A DNA stretch of 64,000 nt, from contig JAKLJI010000014.1 in NCBI GenBank assembly GCA_023151275.1, positions 1 through 64,000 of the forward strand. Direction: 5' to 3'. Origin of the DNA: Bacteroidia bacterium. GTDB lineage: Bacteria > Bacteroidota > Bacteroidia > UKL13-3. The notes beneath the pieces are model-generated. The model saw only the letters and a program-made list of their open reading frames with translations, was not told where the DNA came from and searched no databases. Numbering within the stretch: the stretch's first letter is position 1; each line of letters starts with the position of its first letter. A program made the position numbers and the translations under genes. Positions 25,829-34,694 of the stretch are shown in pieces.

Positions 25829-27688
25829 ATGCTGCATCCTAAAAACAACAGAATAAATTTTGGTCATGCGTTGCGCCCTATTGAAGGCTACGAACTGGAT
25901 TACGCCATAGGCACCAGCTATTCCCTAGACCTGGAAGCAATCATGTTTTTGCCAGTATCACTTTTTTTTGGTGAAGACTTGAATATTGAAAAGACATGCA
26001 GTAACGAATTGCTTACTGCCTTAACCGAAGTGCCGCAAAAGGTACAACTGTTTTGTCAGCGGGGCAAAATATCGGCACCATGGTTTTATCATAACATTCT
26101 GGAGTTTTGGGGAGACAACATTGAACAGGTGCAAATGGATGAATACAGTCAGTCGTTCCACCCAAAAATTTGGTTGATTAGATATGTGTCGATAAATAAA
26201 AAGGAAAAGCCTCGTTATCGCTTTATTTGTACCAGTCGAAATCTTTCAAAAAGCTCGGATTGGGATATAGCCATCGTGCTGGAAGGTATAGTAGAAAAGA
26301 TGATTGTGGAAGATAATCGACCTCTGCAGGACTTTATAAAATTCCTGGATTCAAAAGCTAAAAAGAAAATTAAAAAGGATTTAATAGCTGAAATCCTTTC
26401 AATAAACTTTGAACTACAGCCCGGACAGGACAGGGTTCAATTTTTCCCCATTGGTAACGGACGATTACATCCTTTAATAATGCCGGATTTTAAAGCATCA
26501 GAAATACTCGTTATTTCTCCTTTTTTACATATAGAAAGCATTAAAGCATTAGCAGCCAAAACAAAATCTTTAACAGTGTTAAGTTCCGCTTATGAATTGG
26601 ATAAGCTGCCCATGTCGATAGAAGAAACAGTAGATGAACTATACCAGTTTAATCCATTGCTTGAAGAAGATGTGGCCATGGCCGAAGAGAACGATACAAT
26701 AAAAGACCTGGCTGACTCACAAATAGACGAAGACGAAAAAGAAGAGTTTAGCAAAGGAAATAACATGCATGCTAAGCTTTACGTTTCCAGATTTGGCAAA
26801 CAAATAAGCTGGTATATAGGATCTGCTAATTGCACAAACCCGGCAATGTCTGACAGGAATATAGAATTTCTAACCGCCATTAGCGGCTCTGAAAAAAGTT
26901 TGGCTAGTCCTAAGAAATTGCTGGAACAACTTACAGAGTCGGACCAAAAAAGTCAGGGAATATTTGTTCATTATGAAAAAAGAATTCAGGCGAATAACTC
27001 CGAGGCCGAGCAACTAGAAAAGGACCTGCGCCAAACGATTTTTGATATTTCAAAGCTGCACATAAATGCAAGTGCTAAAGAAAATGAACAATATCTGTAC
27101 AGATACCAGCTTCATATACCTCAAGCAAAAATAGTTAAACCAAATAGCTGGAAGGTATATGTGCAACCCTTATCGGGAATGAAAGCGGCTATGCAAGAAA
27201 TAAAAACGACCGACAAACTACAGGAATTATTTTTTGAAGATTATGAAATGCATCGGCTAACCCCCTATTTTTTATTTACCATCAAAGAAGGTTCAGCCGT
27301 ACTGAAAACGTTGGTTTTAAAACTGGATATTGATTTTCCTGAAGGAAGAATGAAGAAAATATTCAGTTCATTGGTAGGCGATTGGGAAAAGTTAATGAAG
27401 TACTTAAGTTTTCTGCTGGGTAAAGAACAAGTGGAACGATTAATTGACTTAACAGAGGATGGAGGAAATGGAAAAAGCACCTACACCATAAAAAGTTGGC
27501 AGGAGCAATTTCCTTTGTATGAAAAATTATTGGTAGCAGCCAGTAGGGATGTGCAGTCTCTTTTAAGAGCAATTAAAGTAGTAGAAATGCTAGCCGATGA
27601 AACAGATGCAAAAGGAAATCTGCTAATTGAAGACAATTTCAAAAAAATGATACAAACGTTTAAAGAAATTATACCGAATGATAATTGA
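25829..27688 (+). CDS. Phospholipase D-like domain protein (probable nuclease subunit)
   Basis: A 619-residue protein with two PLD-like half sites: H111-P-K113 with S136-R-N138 downstream, and H314-A-K316 with G331-S-A-N334 downstream. The Asp of the classic HxKx4D is absent in both (Arg at that place), as in several PLD-fold nucleases of defence systems. An acidic linker (about 277-310) precedes the second site. The C-terminal 250 residues have no motif I know. PLD-fold proteins act as dimers or internal pairs on phosphodiester bonds; DNA cleavage is the likely activity here. It overlaps the helicase gene by 11 bases, implying coupled synthesis and a shared complex. Confidence 0.78.
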   Translation: MLHPKNNRINFGHALRPIEGYELDYAIGTSYSLDLEAIMFLPVSLFFGEDLNIEKTCSNELLTALTEVPQKVQLFCQRGKISAPWFYHNILEFWGDNIEQVQMDEYSQSFHPKIWLIRYVSINKKEKPRYRFICTSRNLSKSSDWDIAIVLEGIVEKMIVEDNRPLQDFIKFLDSKAKKKIKKDLIAEILSINFELQPGQDRVQFFPIGNGRLHPLIMPDFKASEILVISPFLHIESIKALAAKTKSLTVLSSAYELDKLPMSIEETVDELYQFNPLLEEDVAMAEENDTIKDLADSQIDEDEKEEFSKGNNMHAKLYVSRFGKQISWYIGSANCTNPAMSDRNIEFLTAISGSEKSLASPKKLLEQLTESDQKSQGIFVHYEKRIQANNSEAEQLEKDLRQTIFDISKLHINASAKENEQYLYRYQLHIPQAKIVKPNSWKVYVQPLSGMKAAMQEIKTTDKLQELFFEDYEMHRLTPYFLFTIKEGSAVLKTLVLKLDIDFPEGRMKKIFSSLVGDWEKLMKYLSFLLGKEQVERLIDLTEDGGNGKSTYTIKSWQEQFPLYEKLLVAASRDVQSLLRAIKVVEMLADETDAKGNLLIEDNFKKMIQTFKEIIPNDN

Positions 27689-30600
27689 TGAACAGGTAAA
27701 TAATGCGATGAATCAACTCAAAGACTTCCAGCGGAAAACAGTGGAAGTGGCAGTAGCCAAATTGTTAAATGGCCAGAAACGTTTTTTAGTTGCCGATGAA
27801 GTTGGCTTGGGTAAAACCATAGTAGCAAAAGGCATTATTGCACGGTTAGTGCAAGCAAATCAGGGTACAAATAGCATGTTCAATGTTATCTATATCTGTT
27901 CTAACCAGGCATTAGCCAAACAAAACCTTGATAAGTTGTCTTATGTTCGCAAAACCGGTGATGATGATACTGATTATGACAATGTAATTGATTACTCCCT
28001 AGAAGACGACAGAATAACAGCTTTAGCTTATGAAGAGAAAGTCAAAAAAAACAAATACGGTTTACACATCAAGGCATTAACACCTGCTACATCTTTTGAT
28101 AATGGAAATTTGGGAAGGGCGGACGAGCGGATATTATTATTCAGGATTTTATCTTCTTTTCCAGAATTCCAGCATCGACACATTGCCTTAAAATGGTTTT
28201 TACGGGGCGGAAAATCTCCACGTAATTGGCATAGGGAAATCAGTCATGTACTTCAATACGGCAACAATGAAGAGTATGGGTATAGAAAGATAAGATCCAA
28301 AATTTATTCAGCTTTTAAGCGAGAGTTGAAATTGCCTTTAGATAAAAATAAGTTTAATAAGATTTATAAGCATTATGAAATTACTGACGAAACATCTCTT
28401 TGGAAAATTTTATTGCAAATAATTGAAGAAAGAAAACAAAACAGAAGTTTTTTTGCATTGGATAAAGATGGCAATTATACGGGGTCACTCCTTACAGATT
28501 TTAGTCCAATGCACTTTAAATTGGTCGCAGAGTTACGATTTAGGCTTTCGCTTGTATGTAAAGAATTTTTACAAGCAGATTTATTCGTCCTTGATGAGTT
28601 TCAGCGTTATAGTAATTTAATTCAAACTACCAATGAAGATGATGACCCTGGTACGTTTATAGCCAAGGCGGTGTTTTCTAAACCTGATGCTAAGGTAATT
28701 ATGCTTTCTGCAACTCCATTTAAAGCATACACAACTAAACAGGAAGAAATGGGTGGTGAGTCCCATTACATTGAATTTAGAAAGGTTTTAGAATTTCTTT
28801 TACAAGAAAAAGAAAAGGATGGTAGCTTCTGGTCTGAATTAGATCAGGAAAACAAAGAATTTTTTAAACTCATTCGTCATTTTGAAAATTCGCCTGAGAT
28901 TGTTGATAAACTTAGTAAGGCCAAGAATGGAATAGAAAAAAAATATAGAAATTGTATGGCCAGAACTGAGCGCAGCTTGGTTGAAAGCAGTTCAGCAAGT
29001 GAGGTAGACAAATCTGTGATAGCGATGCAAATTAATCGGGAGGACATTATTGATTTTTTATCAACCGATGAAATTGTAAAGGCAATAAATAAAAACACAG
29101 GCAGAAAATTGCCAGTTCCCGTAGAGTATGTTAAATCATCACCTTTTCCTTTTTCATTTTTACAAGATTATGAGCACATGAAGGTGTTGCAGGAAGAATA
29201 CGACACCAATAACGCAGTAAAAGTTGCTGCAAGAAAAGCCAAAAGAGCATGGGTGCCTTTGGACAGAGTTAAAGAGTATAAGGCTTTATTGCCCGAAAGG
29301 GATGCTAATAAAAGCACCGAACCCAATGCAAAACTTCGTATGCTTTATGACGAAACAGTGCGTAACAAAGGCTGGCAACTTTTATGGGTTCCTCCAAGCA
29401 TTCCTTATTACAATGTAGTTAAGGGGCCTTATGTAAACGCTGAACGCTTTTCAAAAACGCTCATCTTTTCTGCCTGGAAAATGGTTCCTAGAATGGTCTC
29501 GGCATTAGTTTCATATGAAGCCGAAAGGCTAAGCGTGGGAAAATATCTGGCTAAACATAAGGATAGTAACTATCGGTACAACGATAAAAAACGTTACCCT
29601 TATCCGCTGTTAACATTTAAAAACTCGGATGGTAAATTGACGGGTATGAATAACCTGATGCTTGCTTACCCATCAGTTTTCCTTTCTAAAGTTTATGATC
29701 CTGCATTAAATGTGGCAGAAAAGAAAACCCTGGGTGAAATTAAATCTGAAATAGCGGGGAAAATTAAAAAGCGATTGCTGGAACTGAATATCATGTCTGT
29801 AGGATCTCATACGGGAGATTACCAGAAATGGGAATGGTATGGGACTCTTTTTCTTGATAAACATGAAGCAGACTCAGATTTGTTACTATGGATTAACGAA
29901 GGTTATGATCGAGGAACCAGCGAATTTGATGCAGATGATGAAAAACGAGAAAATGGAAATGGAGGAAAAGAAAGCCATTTTGAGGAACTTAGGAAGTGCA
30001 TAATGAGTAAGGATTACACTCCTAACATTTCCAGACTTAATACCAAGCAACTAGACAACTTGTGTGATAGACTTGCAGAGCAGTGTTTAGGATCGCCGGC
30101 AAATTGTATCTACCGCTCATTCACTAAAACATATCATGAAGATAAAACTCCCAAAGCAAGGTCCGCATTCTCTGTAGGTATGGCTTTTATTACTCTGTTT
30201 AATAAAGCTGAAAGCATTGCAGTTGTTAATGAGTTTGAAACGAGTAATAATTATCATCAAAATGTGTTAGCGTATTGTGTTGCTGGTAATATACAATCGA
30301 TGCTAGATGAATTTGTGTACCAGCTAAAAGATTCAAGTGGGAAAGACAATGCGAGTTCATGCGCTGATTTTATCAGAGAGGTACTTACAGTCAACCCAGG
30401 TGCTGTTGAAGTAAAAAGTATTGAGTCCCTCGGAAATGCAAAGTCAAATAAGGGTTTCAATATTCGAACACACTATGCAATACCTTTTGGTTTGGGTTCT
30501 GCCTCAGAATTAAAAAATGGTGCAAGACAAATTAAGGTTAGAGAAGCTTTTAACTCCCCTTTCCGTCCTTTTGTTTTAACTTCTACCTCTATTGGTCAGG

Positions 30601-31085
30601 AAGGTTTAGATTTTCACTACTACTGCAGTAAGTTGATTCATTGGAATTTGCCATCAAACCCAATTGACCTTGAACAGCGGGAAGGAAGGATAAAACGATT
30701 CAAAGGCTTAAATATCCGAAGAATTATTGCTGAAAAATATGCCAACAATTGCATTGTAAAATCTTCAAACATTTGGGGAGAATTGTTTGGTATCGCTGAA
30801 GCGCATAAGCCTAAAGATAAATGTGATTTAATCCCATTTTGGCATCTGAAGGGAAATAATGACCAAAACATTAAAACCATTATCCCAATTTATGAGTATA
30901 GCAAAGATTTTGATAAATTAAACTATATTAAATCAGTGCTTGGGAATTACAGGTTAACATTTGGTCAACCAAGACAAGAAGAACTAATTTATACTTTAGA
31001 ATCGTTGATGAATGAAGATGAAACCAAAGAAATGCTGAGGAGCTTAATTATTAATCTTTCTCCAATCTCTTATTTGGGTGAATAA
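27678..31085 (+). CDS. SNF2/HepA-type helicase, large
   Basis: An 1135-residue superfamily 2 ATPase. Lobe 1: LKDFQRKTVEVAV (Q-motif-like), Walker A VADEVGLGKT (38-47), Walker B VLDEFQR (304-310) and motif III LSATPFKAY (about 345). Lobe 2: TSIGQEGLDFH (about 966-976) and motif VI QREGRIKRFKG (1000-1010). About 600 residues separate the lobes, far more than in plain SNF2 proteins, and also 250 lie between Walker A and B. The DEVGLGKT form is that of HepA/RapA-like and DISARM-like helicases. It is probably a DNA translocase that drives the PLD-like partner. It ends the tight cassette; the next gene starts about 110 bases later. Confidence 0.88.
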   Translation: MIIDEQVNNAMNQLKDFQRKTVEVAVAKLLNGQKRFLVADEVGLGKTIVAKGIIARLVQANQGTNSMFNVIYICSNQALAKQNLDKLSYVRKTGDDDTDYDNVIDYSLEDDRITALAYEEKVKKNKYGLHIKALTPATSFDNGNLGRADERILLFRILSSFPEFQHRHIALKWFLRGGKSPRNWHREISHVLQYGNNEEYGYRKIRSKIYSAFKRELKLPLDKNKFNKIYKHYEITDETSLWKILLQIIEERKQNRSFFALDKDGNYTGSLLTDFSPMHFKLVAELRFRLSLVCKEFLQADLFVLDEFQRYSNLIQTTNEDDDPGTFIAKAVFSKPDAKVIMLSATPFKAYTTKQEEMGGESHYIEFRKVLEFLLQEKEKDGSFWSELDQENKEFFKLIRHFENSPEIVDKLSKAKNGIEKKYRNCMARTERSLVESSSASEVDKSVIAMQINREDIIDFLSTDEIVKAINKNTGRKLPVPVEYVKSSPFPFSFLQDYEHMKVLQEEYDTNNAVKVAARKAKRAWVPLDRVKEYKALLPERDANKSTEPNAKLRMLYDETVRNKGWQLLWVPPSIPYYNVVKGPYVNAERFSKTLIFSAWKMVPRMVSALVSYEAERLSVGKYLAKHKDSNYRYNDKKRYPYPLLTFKNSDGKLTGMNNLMLAYPSVFLSKVYDPALNVAEKKTLGEIKSEIAGKIKKRLLELNIMSVGSHTGDYQKWEWYGTLFLDKHEADSDLLLWINEGYDRGTSEFDADDEKRENGNGGKESHFEELRKCIMSKDYTPNISRLNTKQLDNLCDRLAEQCLGSPANCIYRSFTKTYHEDKTPKARSAFSVGMAFITLFNKAESIAVVNEFETSNNYHQNVLAYCVAGNIQSMLDEFVYQLKDSSGKDNASSCADFIREVLTVNPGAVEVKSIESLGNAKSNKGFNIRTHYAIPFGLGSASELKNGARQIKVREAFNSPFRPFVLTSTSIGQEGLDFHYYCSKLIHWNLPSNPIDLEQREGRIKRFKGLNIRRIIAEKYANNCIVKSSNIWGELFGIAEAHKPKDKCDLIPFWHLKGNNDQNIKTIIPIYEYSKDFDKLNYIKSVLGNYRLTFGQPRQEELIYTLESLMNEDETKEMLRSLIINLSPISYLGE

Positions 31086-31198
31086 GAATTTTATACCCCA
31101 GCTACATCTAACTCATTCGTATTGAAAACAACAACAATGGCTCATATTGAACGCAGGAAACTTGAACCAAACCCAAATCAAATAACGTATGTTTGACC

Positions 31199-31894
31199 AT
31201 GCCTAAACACGAACAAGTTTGTCCAAATGGGCACCGCTACAGCAAAAGTTCCAAGTGTCCAACTTGTCCAATTTGCGCAAGTGAAAACAAAGCCAAAGAA
31301 GGCTTTATGCAATCACTTGCCTCACCTGCACAACGTGCATTGATTGCCGCACAAATAAACAGTCTTGAAGCGCTTTCGCAATGGTCCTTGCACGACTTAT
31401 CCAAACTACATGGAATAGGAAAAACTGCCTTAAACCAACTCCAGCAGCAAATGCTGGAAGCCGGACTTCAATTCAAGAGCATACCTGAAACTCGTGGTAA
31501 ACAAATTCAAAAAGAAACAATTTCGGATTCAGCAAATAGCGGCAGAGAAATTTTGGTTCAAGAAATGATTGCCTACATGCTGAGTCTTTCCGATGAAATT
31601 GAATTGCAGGTAAGGTGGAATTCTCCTGCATTGGTATATAACGGCCCTATTCAACCCTTTGATGCGAAGGAATACAAACGGGATATTGTTGTTTTCCATT
31701 TGGCAAACCCTAAGAAGATGCACCTGATATTTATTCATGGTGTACGATTAGAACAGCATATTCAAGGACTGGAAGGCAAGCATGCAGATGGAAGAAGGAT
31801 GATAAGCATCAAAGACCGGGAGGATTGGCTGAAAAAAATAGAGCTTGTAAAAGCGGCTATAGCATGCTGGTTAACAACTGTGGAGCGTAATTAA
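31199..31894 (+). CDS. Zinc-ribbon, HhH and DUF1801 fusion protein
   Basis: A 231-residue protein in three parts. The N-terminus has a Cys cluster (VCPNGH, KCPTCPIC) fitting a zinc ribbon; residues about 45-95 form a helix-hairpin-helix similar to the RNA polymerase alpha C-terminal domain (LEALSQWSLHDLSKLHGIGK, then ALNQLQQ); the C-terminal 120 residues are a DUF1801 domain (WNSPALVYNG, DIVVFHLANPKKMHLIFIHG). The HhH could bind DNA. The upstream in-frame TTG at 31193 is passed over for ATG 31199. Whether it belongs to the helicase cassette is unclear; the gap and the separate family argue for a neighbour only. Confidence 0.8.
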   Translation: MPKHEQVCPNGHRYSKSSKCPTCPICASENKAKEGFMQSLASPAQRALIAAQINSLEALSQWSLHDLSKLHGIGKTALNQLQQQMLEAGLQFKSIPETRGKQIQKETISDSANSGREILVQEMIAYMLSLSDEIELQVRWNSPALVYNGPIQPFDAKEYKRDIVVFHLANPKKMHLIFIHGVRLEQHIQGLEGKHADGRRMISIKDREDWLKKIELVKAAIACWLTTVERN

Positions 31895-31952
31895 AAGGTA
31901 ATAAGTGCCGGTCGTCCTTGGCAAGTCTGACAAAAAATTGTAAGTTGTGAAC

Positions 31953-32876
31953 ATGGCAGGACTTGTATCGTATTTGTTTCACTTCTTTGGAGAGAAGGGG
32001 AACGAAGTAGTAAAGCGCCTTATTCTCATAAGAGGACTAAAGGATTTCTTCTTCATCGGATTTGGGGTTAGCATGGCCGCCATTGGTTTGAAAGGATTCT
32101 TGTTACCCAATAATTTTCTGGATGGTGGTGCCATGGGAGTTTCACTGCTCACTGAAATCATGACCGGCTTCGACCTATCCTTGCTCATCATCTGTGTAAA
32201 CCTTCCCTTTATTTTGATGGGAGGAAAACAATTCTCCTGGGCATTTGCCATTAAAAGTGCATTGGCCATTTTAACACTTGCGGTATTGGTGCATTACCTT
32301 GAATTTCCTATGGTAACCAGCGACAAATTGCTGATTGCGGTATTTGGAGGATTCTTTTTGGGCGCAGGAATTGGATTAACCATTCGGGGAGGTGCAGTGA
32401 TTGACGGAACAGAGGTAATGGCCATTTTGGTAAGCCGCAAATCAAGCCTGACAGTCGGCGACTTTATTGCTGTTTTTAATGTAGTATTGTTTGGGGTAGC
32501 CGCAATATTGGTAAGTCTTGAAACGGCGATGTATTCCATGTTAACCTATCTATCCGCCTCCAAAACAGTAGATTTTATCATCAATGGTATTGAAGAATAC
32601 ATTGGGGTAATGATTATTTCTGATTTAGCACCTGATATCAAGAGCACTATCACCAACCAATTGGGACGAGGTGTTACCGTTTTCCGCTCGGATGGAGGTT
32701 ATGGTACACGCGGAGAAGCCCTACCCGACCGTAAGATCTTATTCTGTGTTGTAACACGATTGGAAGTATCGAATTTGATTCTGGAGGTAGAGAAAATCGA
32801 CATGCAGGCTTTCGTAATTCAATACCCCATCAAAGACACACGAGGTGGAATGATTAAAAAGAGGCCTTTGCATTAG
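31953..32876 (+). CDS. YitT family membrane protein (DUF161 + DUF2179)
   Basis: A 307-residue protein with five to six N-terminal membrane segments (about residues 25-200) containing two glycine-rich repeats (FLLPNNFLDGGAMGVSLL and GLTIRGGAVIDGTEVMA) and a cytoplasmic DUF2179 domain (TITNQLGRGVTVFRSDGGY and the C-terminal FVIQYPIKDTRGG). The family is widespread; transport is suspected but not shown. ATG 31953 is used; GTG 31947 is an alternative. Confidence 0.9.
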   Translation: MAGLVSYLFHFFGEKGNEVVKRLILIRGLKDFFFIGFGVSMAAIGLKGFLLPNNFLDGGAMGVSLLTEIMTGFDLSLLIICVNLPFILMGGKQFSWAFAIKSALAILTLAVLVHYLEFPMVTSDKLLIAVFGGFFLGAGIGLTIRGGAVIDGTEVMAILVSRKSSLTVGDFIAVFNVVLFGVAAILVSLETAMYSMLTYLSASKTVDFIINGIEEYIGVMIISDLAPDIKSTITNQLGRGVTVFRSDGGYGTRGEALPDRKILFCVVTRLEVSNLILEVEKIDMQAFVIQYPIKDTRGGMIKKRPLH

Positions 32877-33366
32877 GGCGTTTATTGAATTCTGAAGGAA
32901 GGATGCAAGAAAGCAGTGAGATAGATGAATTATTGCTTTAACTTTTCAAATCACTTTTTTGACTTGAAATTGGAGTTCATTTTCTTTCTAAAGACTACCC
33001 GAAATACGGAATACAGTAGGTCGCCATTTAACAGCATGAACATCTGAAACGGCACTGCGTGAGGGGCAGGAGTGAATACCCCGCAGGTGGGGTGTAGCTT
33101 GGATGTGCAACTCTGGCGGCGACCCAAGAAGCCCGCCACAGTTGCTACAGCCACGCATACACGCCGCCTGGGGAGTATTGCGGATGACCCGGCCTGGTTG
33201 GGCTGCATGAATTTTACTTTTCGGCACCCTTTTTTGCCCAACAAGGCCACGCCCACATAGGCCCTGTTGAACCCCATGAACAACAAATTGTTTGTGCAGC
33301 ATTGCGTTTCCTTGTGTAAAAATTATTCTGCAAAACTTTTCCCAATAGGGCGAGGTTAAGTTCTAC
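32877..33366. other. 490-base intergenic region holding structured element copy A
   Basis: The region is unusually G+C-rich between about 33040 and 33258 compared with its surroundings. Open frames crossing it on both strands are composition artefacts of that stretch. Besides the structured element described separately nothing else is recognised. The last 100 bases should hold the promoter of the SDR operon. Confidence 0.6.
33040..33258 (-). repeat. Structured non-coding element, copy A
   Basis: Read on the minus strand: GGGCGTG (33254-33248), hairpin 1 with arms 33248-33236 and 33203-33191 (12 of 13 pairs), CGGGTCATCCG (33191-33181), TACTCCCC (33177-33170), hairpin 3 with arms 33145-33134 and 33118-33107 (11 of 12 pairs) around a GGCTTCTTGGGTCGC loop, then a 28-base tail ending CCCTCACGC (33084-33057), then CCGTTTC. 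Every one of these parts recurs in the same order in copy B at 36249-36440, in opposite orientation. The hairpin stems pair in both copies although their bases differ, which is evidence of a conserved RNA or DNA fold. Confidence 0.85.
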
Positions 33367-34056
33367 ATGAAGCAGTATGTTATTGCCGGGGCATCCTCGG
33401 GAATTGGTCTTGAATTGGCATCGAAGTTGCTTGCTGAAGGCCACAAAGTGATTGGTTTAAACCGACAGCCCGGACCCTTGGAGGGGCAATCAAACTACAT
33501 CCATTATCCAATAGATTTTACCACCACAGAACTCACATTTCCTGCGCTTGATGGCGCTTTGGATGGACTAGTATATTGTCCGGGAAGCATTGTGCTTAAA
33601 CCTTTTCGCAGCTTGAAAGAAGAAGACTATTTGTCGGACTTCCGAATTAATTTTCTGGGAGCAGTTGCCTTGATAAAACAATACTTGCCCTTGTTGCAAC
33701 AAGCCCAACAGGCATCTATTGTTTTGTTTAGTACCGTTGCTGTACAAACAGGCATGGCCTTTCATGCTTCAATTGCTGCATCAAAAGGTGCAGTTGAAGG
33801 CCTTTGCAGAAGTATGGCTGCTGAGTTTGCCCCCAAGATTCGGGTGAATGCCATTGCCCCATCGTTAACACAAACCCCTTTGGCCGAAAAGCTATTGAAT
33901 ACGGAACAAAAAATACAAGGAGCCAATGAACGCCATCCACTGAAACAATTGGGAACGGCACATGAACTAGCCTCTGCCGCCAAATGGCTTTTGGAAAGCA
34001 ATTGGGTGAGCGGGCAGGTAATAAAAGTAGATGGAGGAATAAGTAGTTTACGCTAA
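33367..34056 (+). CDS. Short-chain dehydrogenase/reductase family protein lacking the catalytic Tyr
   Basis: A 229-residue classical SDR fold. The nucleotide loop AGASSGIG (about residues 7-14) is intact, LNRQP suggests NADP(H), and the fold continues to WVSGQVIKVDGG at the C-terminus. The active-site helix reads HASIAASKGAVEGL: Lys140 is kept, but the usual YxxxK Tyr is Ile136. The enzyme may thus be inactive as an oxidoreductase, or use another residue. The gene is translationally coupled (one-base overlap, TAATG) to the flavin reductase-like gene and belongs to the photolyase operon. Confidence 0.9.
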   Translation: MKQYVIAGASSGIGLELASKLLAEGHKVIGLNRQPGPLEGQSNYIHYPIDFTTTELTFPALDGALDGLVYCPGSIVLKPFRSLKEEDYLSDFRINFLGAVALIKQYLPLLQQAQQASIVLFSTVAVQTGMAFHASIAASKGAVEGLCRSMAAEFAPKIRVNAIAPSLTQTPLAEKLLNTEQKIQGANERHPLKQLGTAHELASAAKWLLESNWVSGQVIKVDGGISSLR

Positions 34057-34694
34057 TGAAAACCTGGAATGCAGAAGCCATACAGGGTATGGAACAGCGG
34101 CTGCGTGCCGGATTTATCAATGCCTTATCGGGCATACAACCTGCCCATGTAATTGGAACACAAACCGAGAGTGGAAAAACCAATCTGGCCATCTTCAACT
34201 CGGTGATGCATTTGGGTGCCAACCCGGCCCTGATGGGTATTTTACTAAGACCGGCAACTGTGGAGCGCCACACCTACGCCAACCTGAAGCAAACAGGTTG
34301 GTTTACCATAAACCAGGTAAAAACCTCCTGGATTGCACAAGCCCATCAAACCAGTGCACGCTATACGACATCTGAATTTGAAGCCTGTGGATTGCATGCT
34401 GAATACAGTGAGCACTGCAAGGCGCCCTATGTGGAAGAATCAGATCTGCAAATCGGGTTAAAATTTGAGCAGGAAATCGTGCTTGAAATCAATCAAACTA
34501 TTTTATTGATTGGCTCTATTCAGGAGGTACGCATTAAAAATGAAGCAGCATGGAATACTTCAATGCTCCCTGATTTAGAAAAAATGGAATCTGCCGGAGT
34601 TTGCGGACTTGACAGCTATTATGCATTGCAAAAACTGGAGCGCTTTGCCTATGCCAAGCCTGACCAAGCCACCCAAGCATTGCCATGGGAATAA
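34056..34694 (+). CDS. Flavin reductase-like FMN-binding protein
   Basis: A 212-residue member of the flavin reductase/FMN-binding split-barrel family (DIM6/NTAB-like): HVIGTQTESGKTNLAIFNSV and ALMGILLRPATVERHTYANL are the FMN-phosphate and isoalloxazine regions, followed by GWFTINQV. Such proteins supply or use reduced flavin. In this operon it may feed flavin chemistry linked to the FAD-containing photolyase, which is inference. It overlaps the SDR gene by 1 base and the photolyase gene by 10. Confidence 0.88.
   Translation: MKTWNAEAIQGMEQRLRAGFINALSGIQPAHVIGTQTESGKTNLAIFNSVMHLGANPALMGILLRPATVERHTYANLKQTGWFTINQVKTSWIAQAHQTSARYTTSEFEACGLHAEYSEHCKAPYVEESDLQIGLKFEQEIVLEINQTILLIGSIQEVRIKNEAAWNTSMLPDLEKMESAGVCGLDSYYALQKLERFAYAKPDQATQALPWE

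Noticed and set aside
24292..31950. Attachment-site direct repeats bounding the helicase cassette
   Set aside because: No repeat of useful length, integrase or tRNA gene was recognised at either side; a search would be needed.
32951..33302. Open frames of 104-111 codons on the minus strand and one on the plus strand between yitT-like gene and SDR
   Set aside because: They cross the G+C-rich structured element; their sequences are not protein-like, have no homologous look in copy B, and the element is explained by paired stems.
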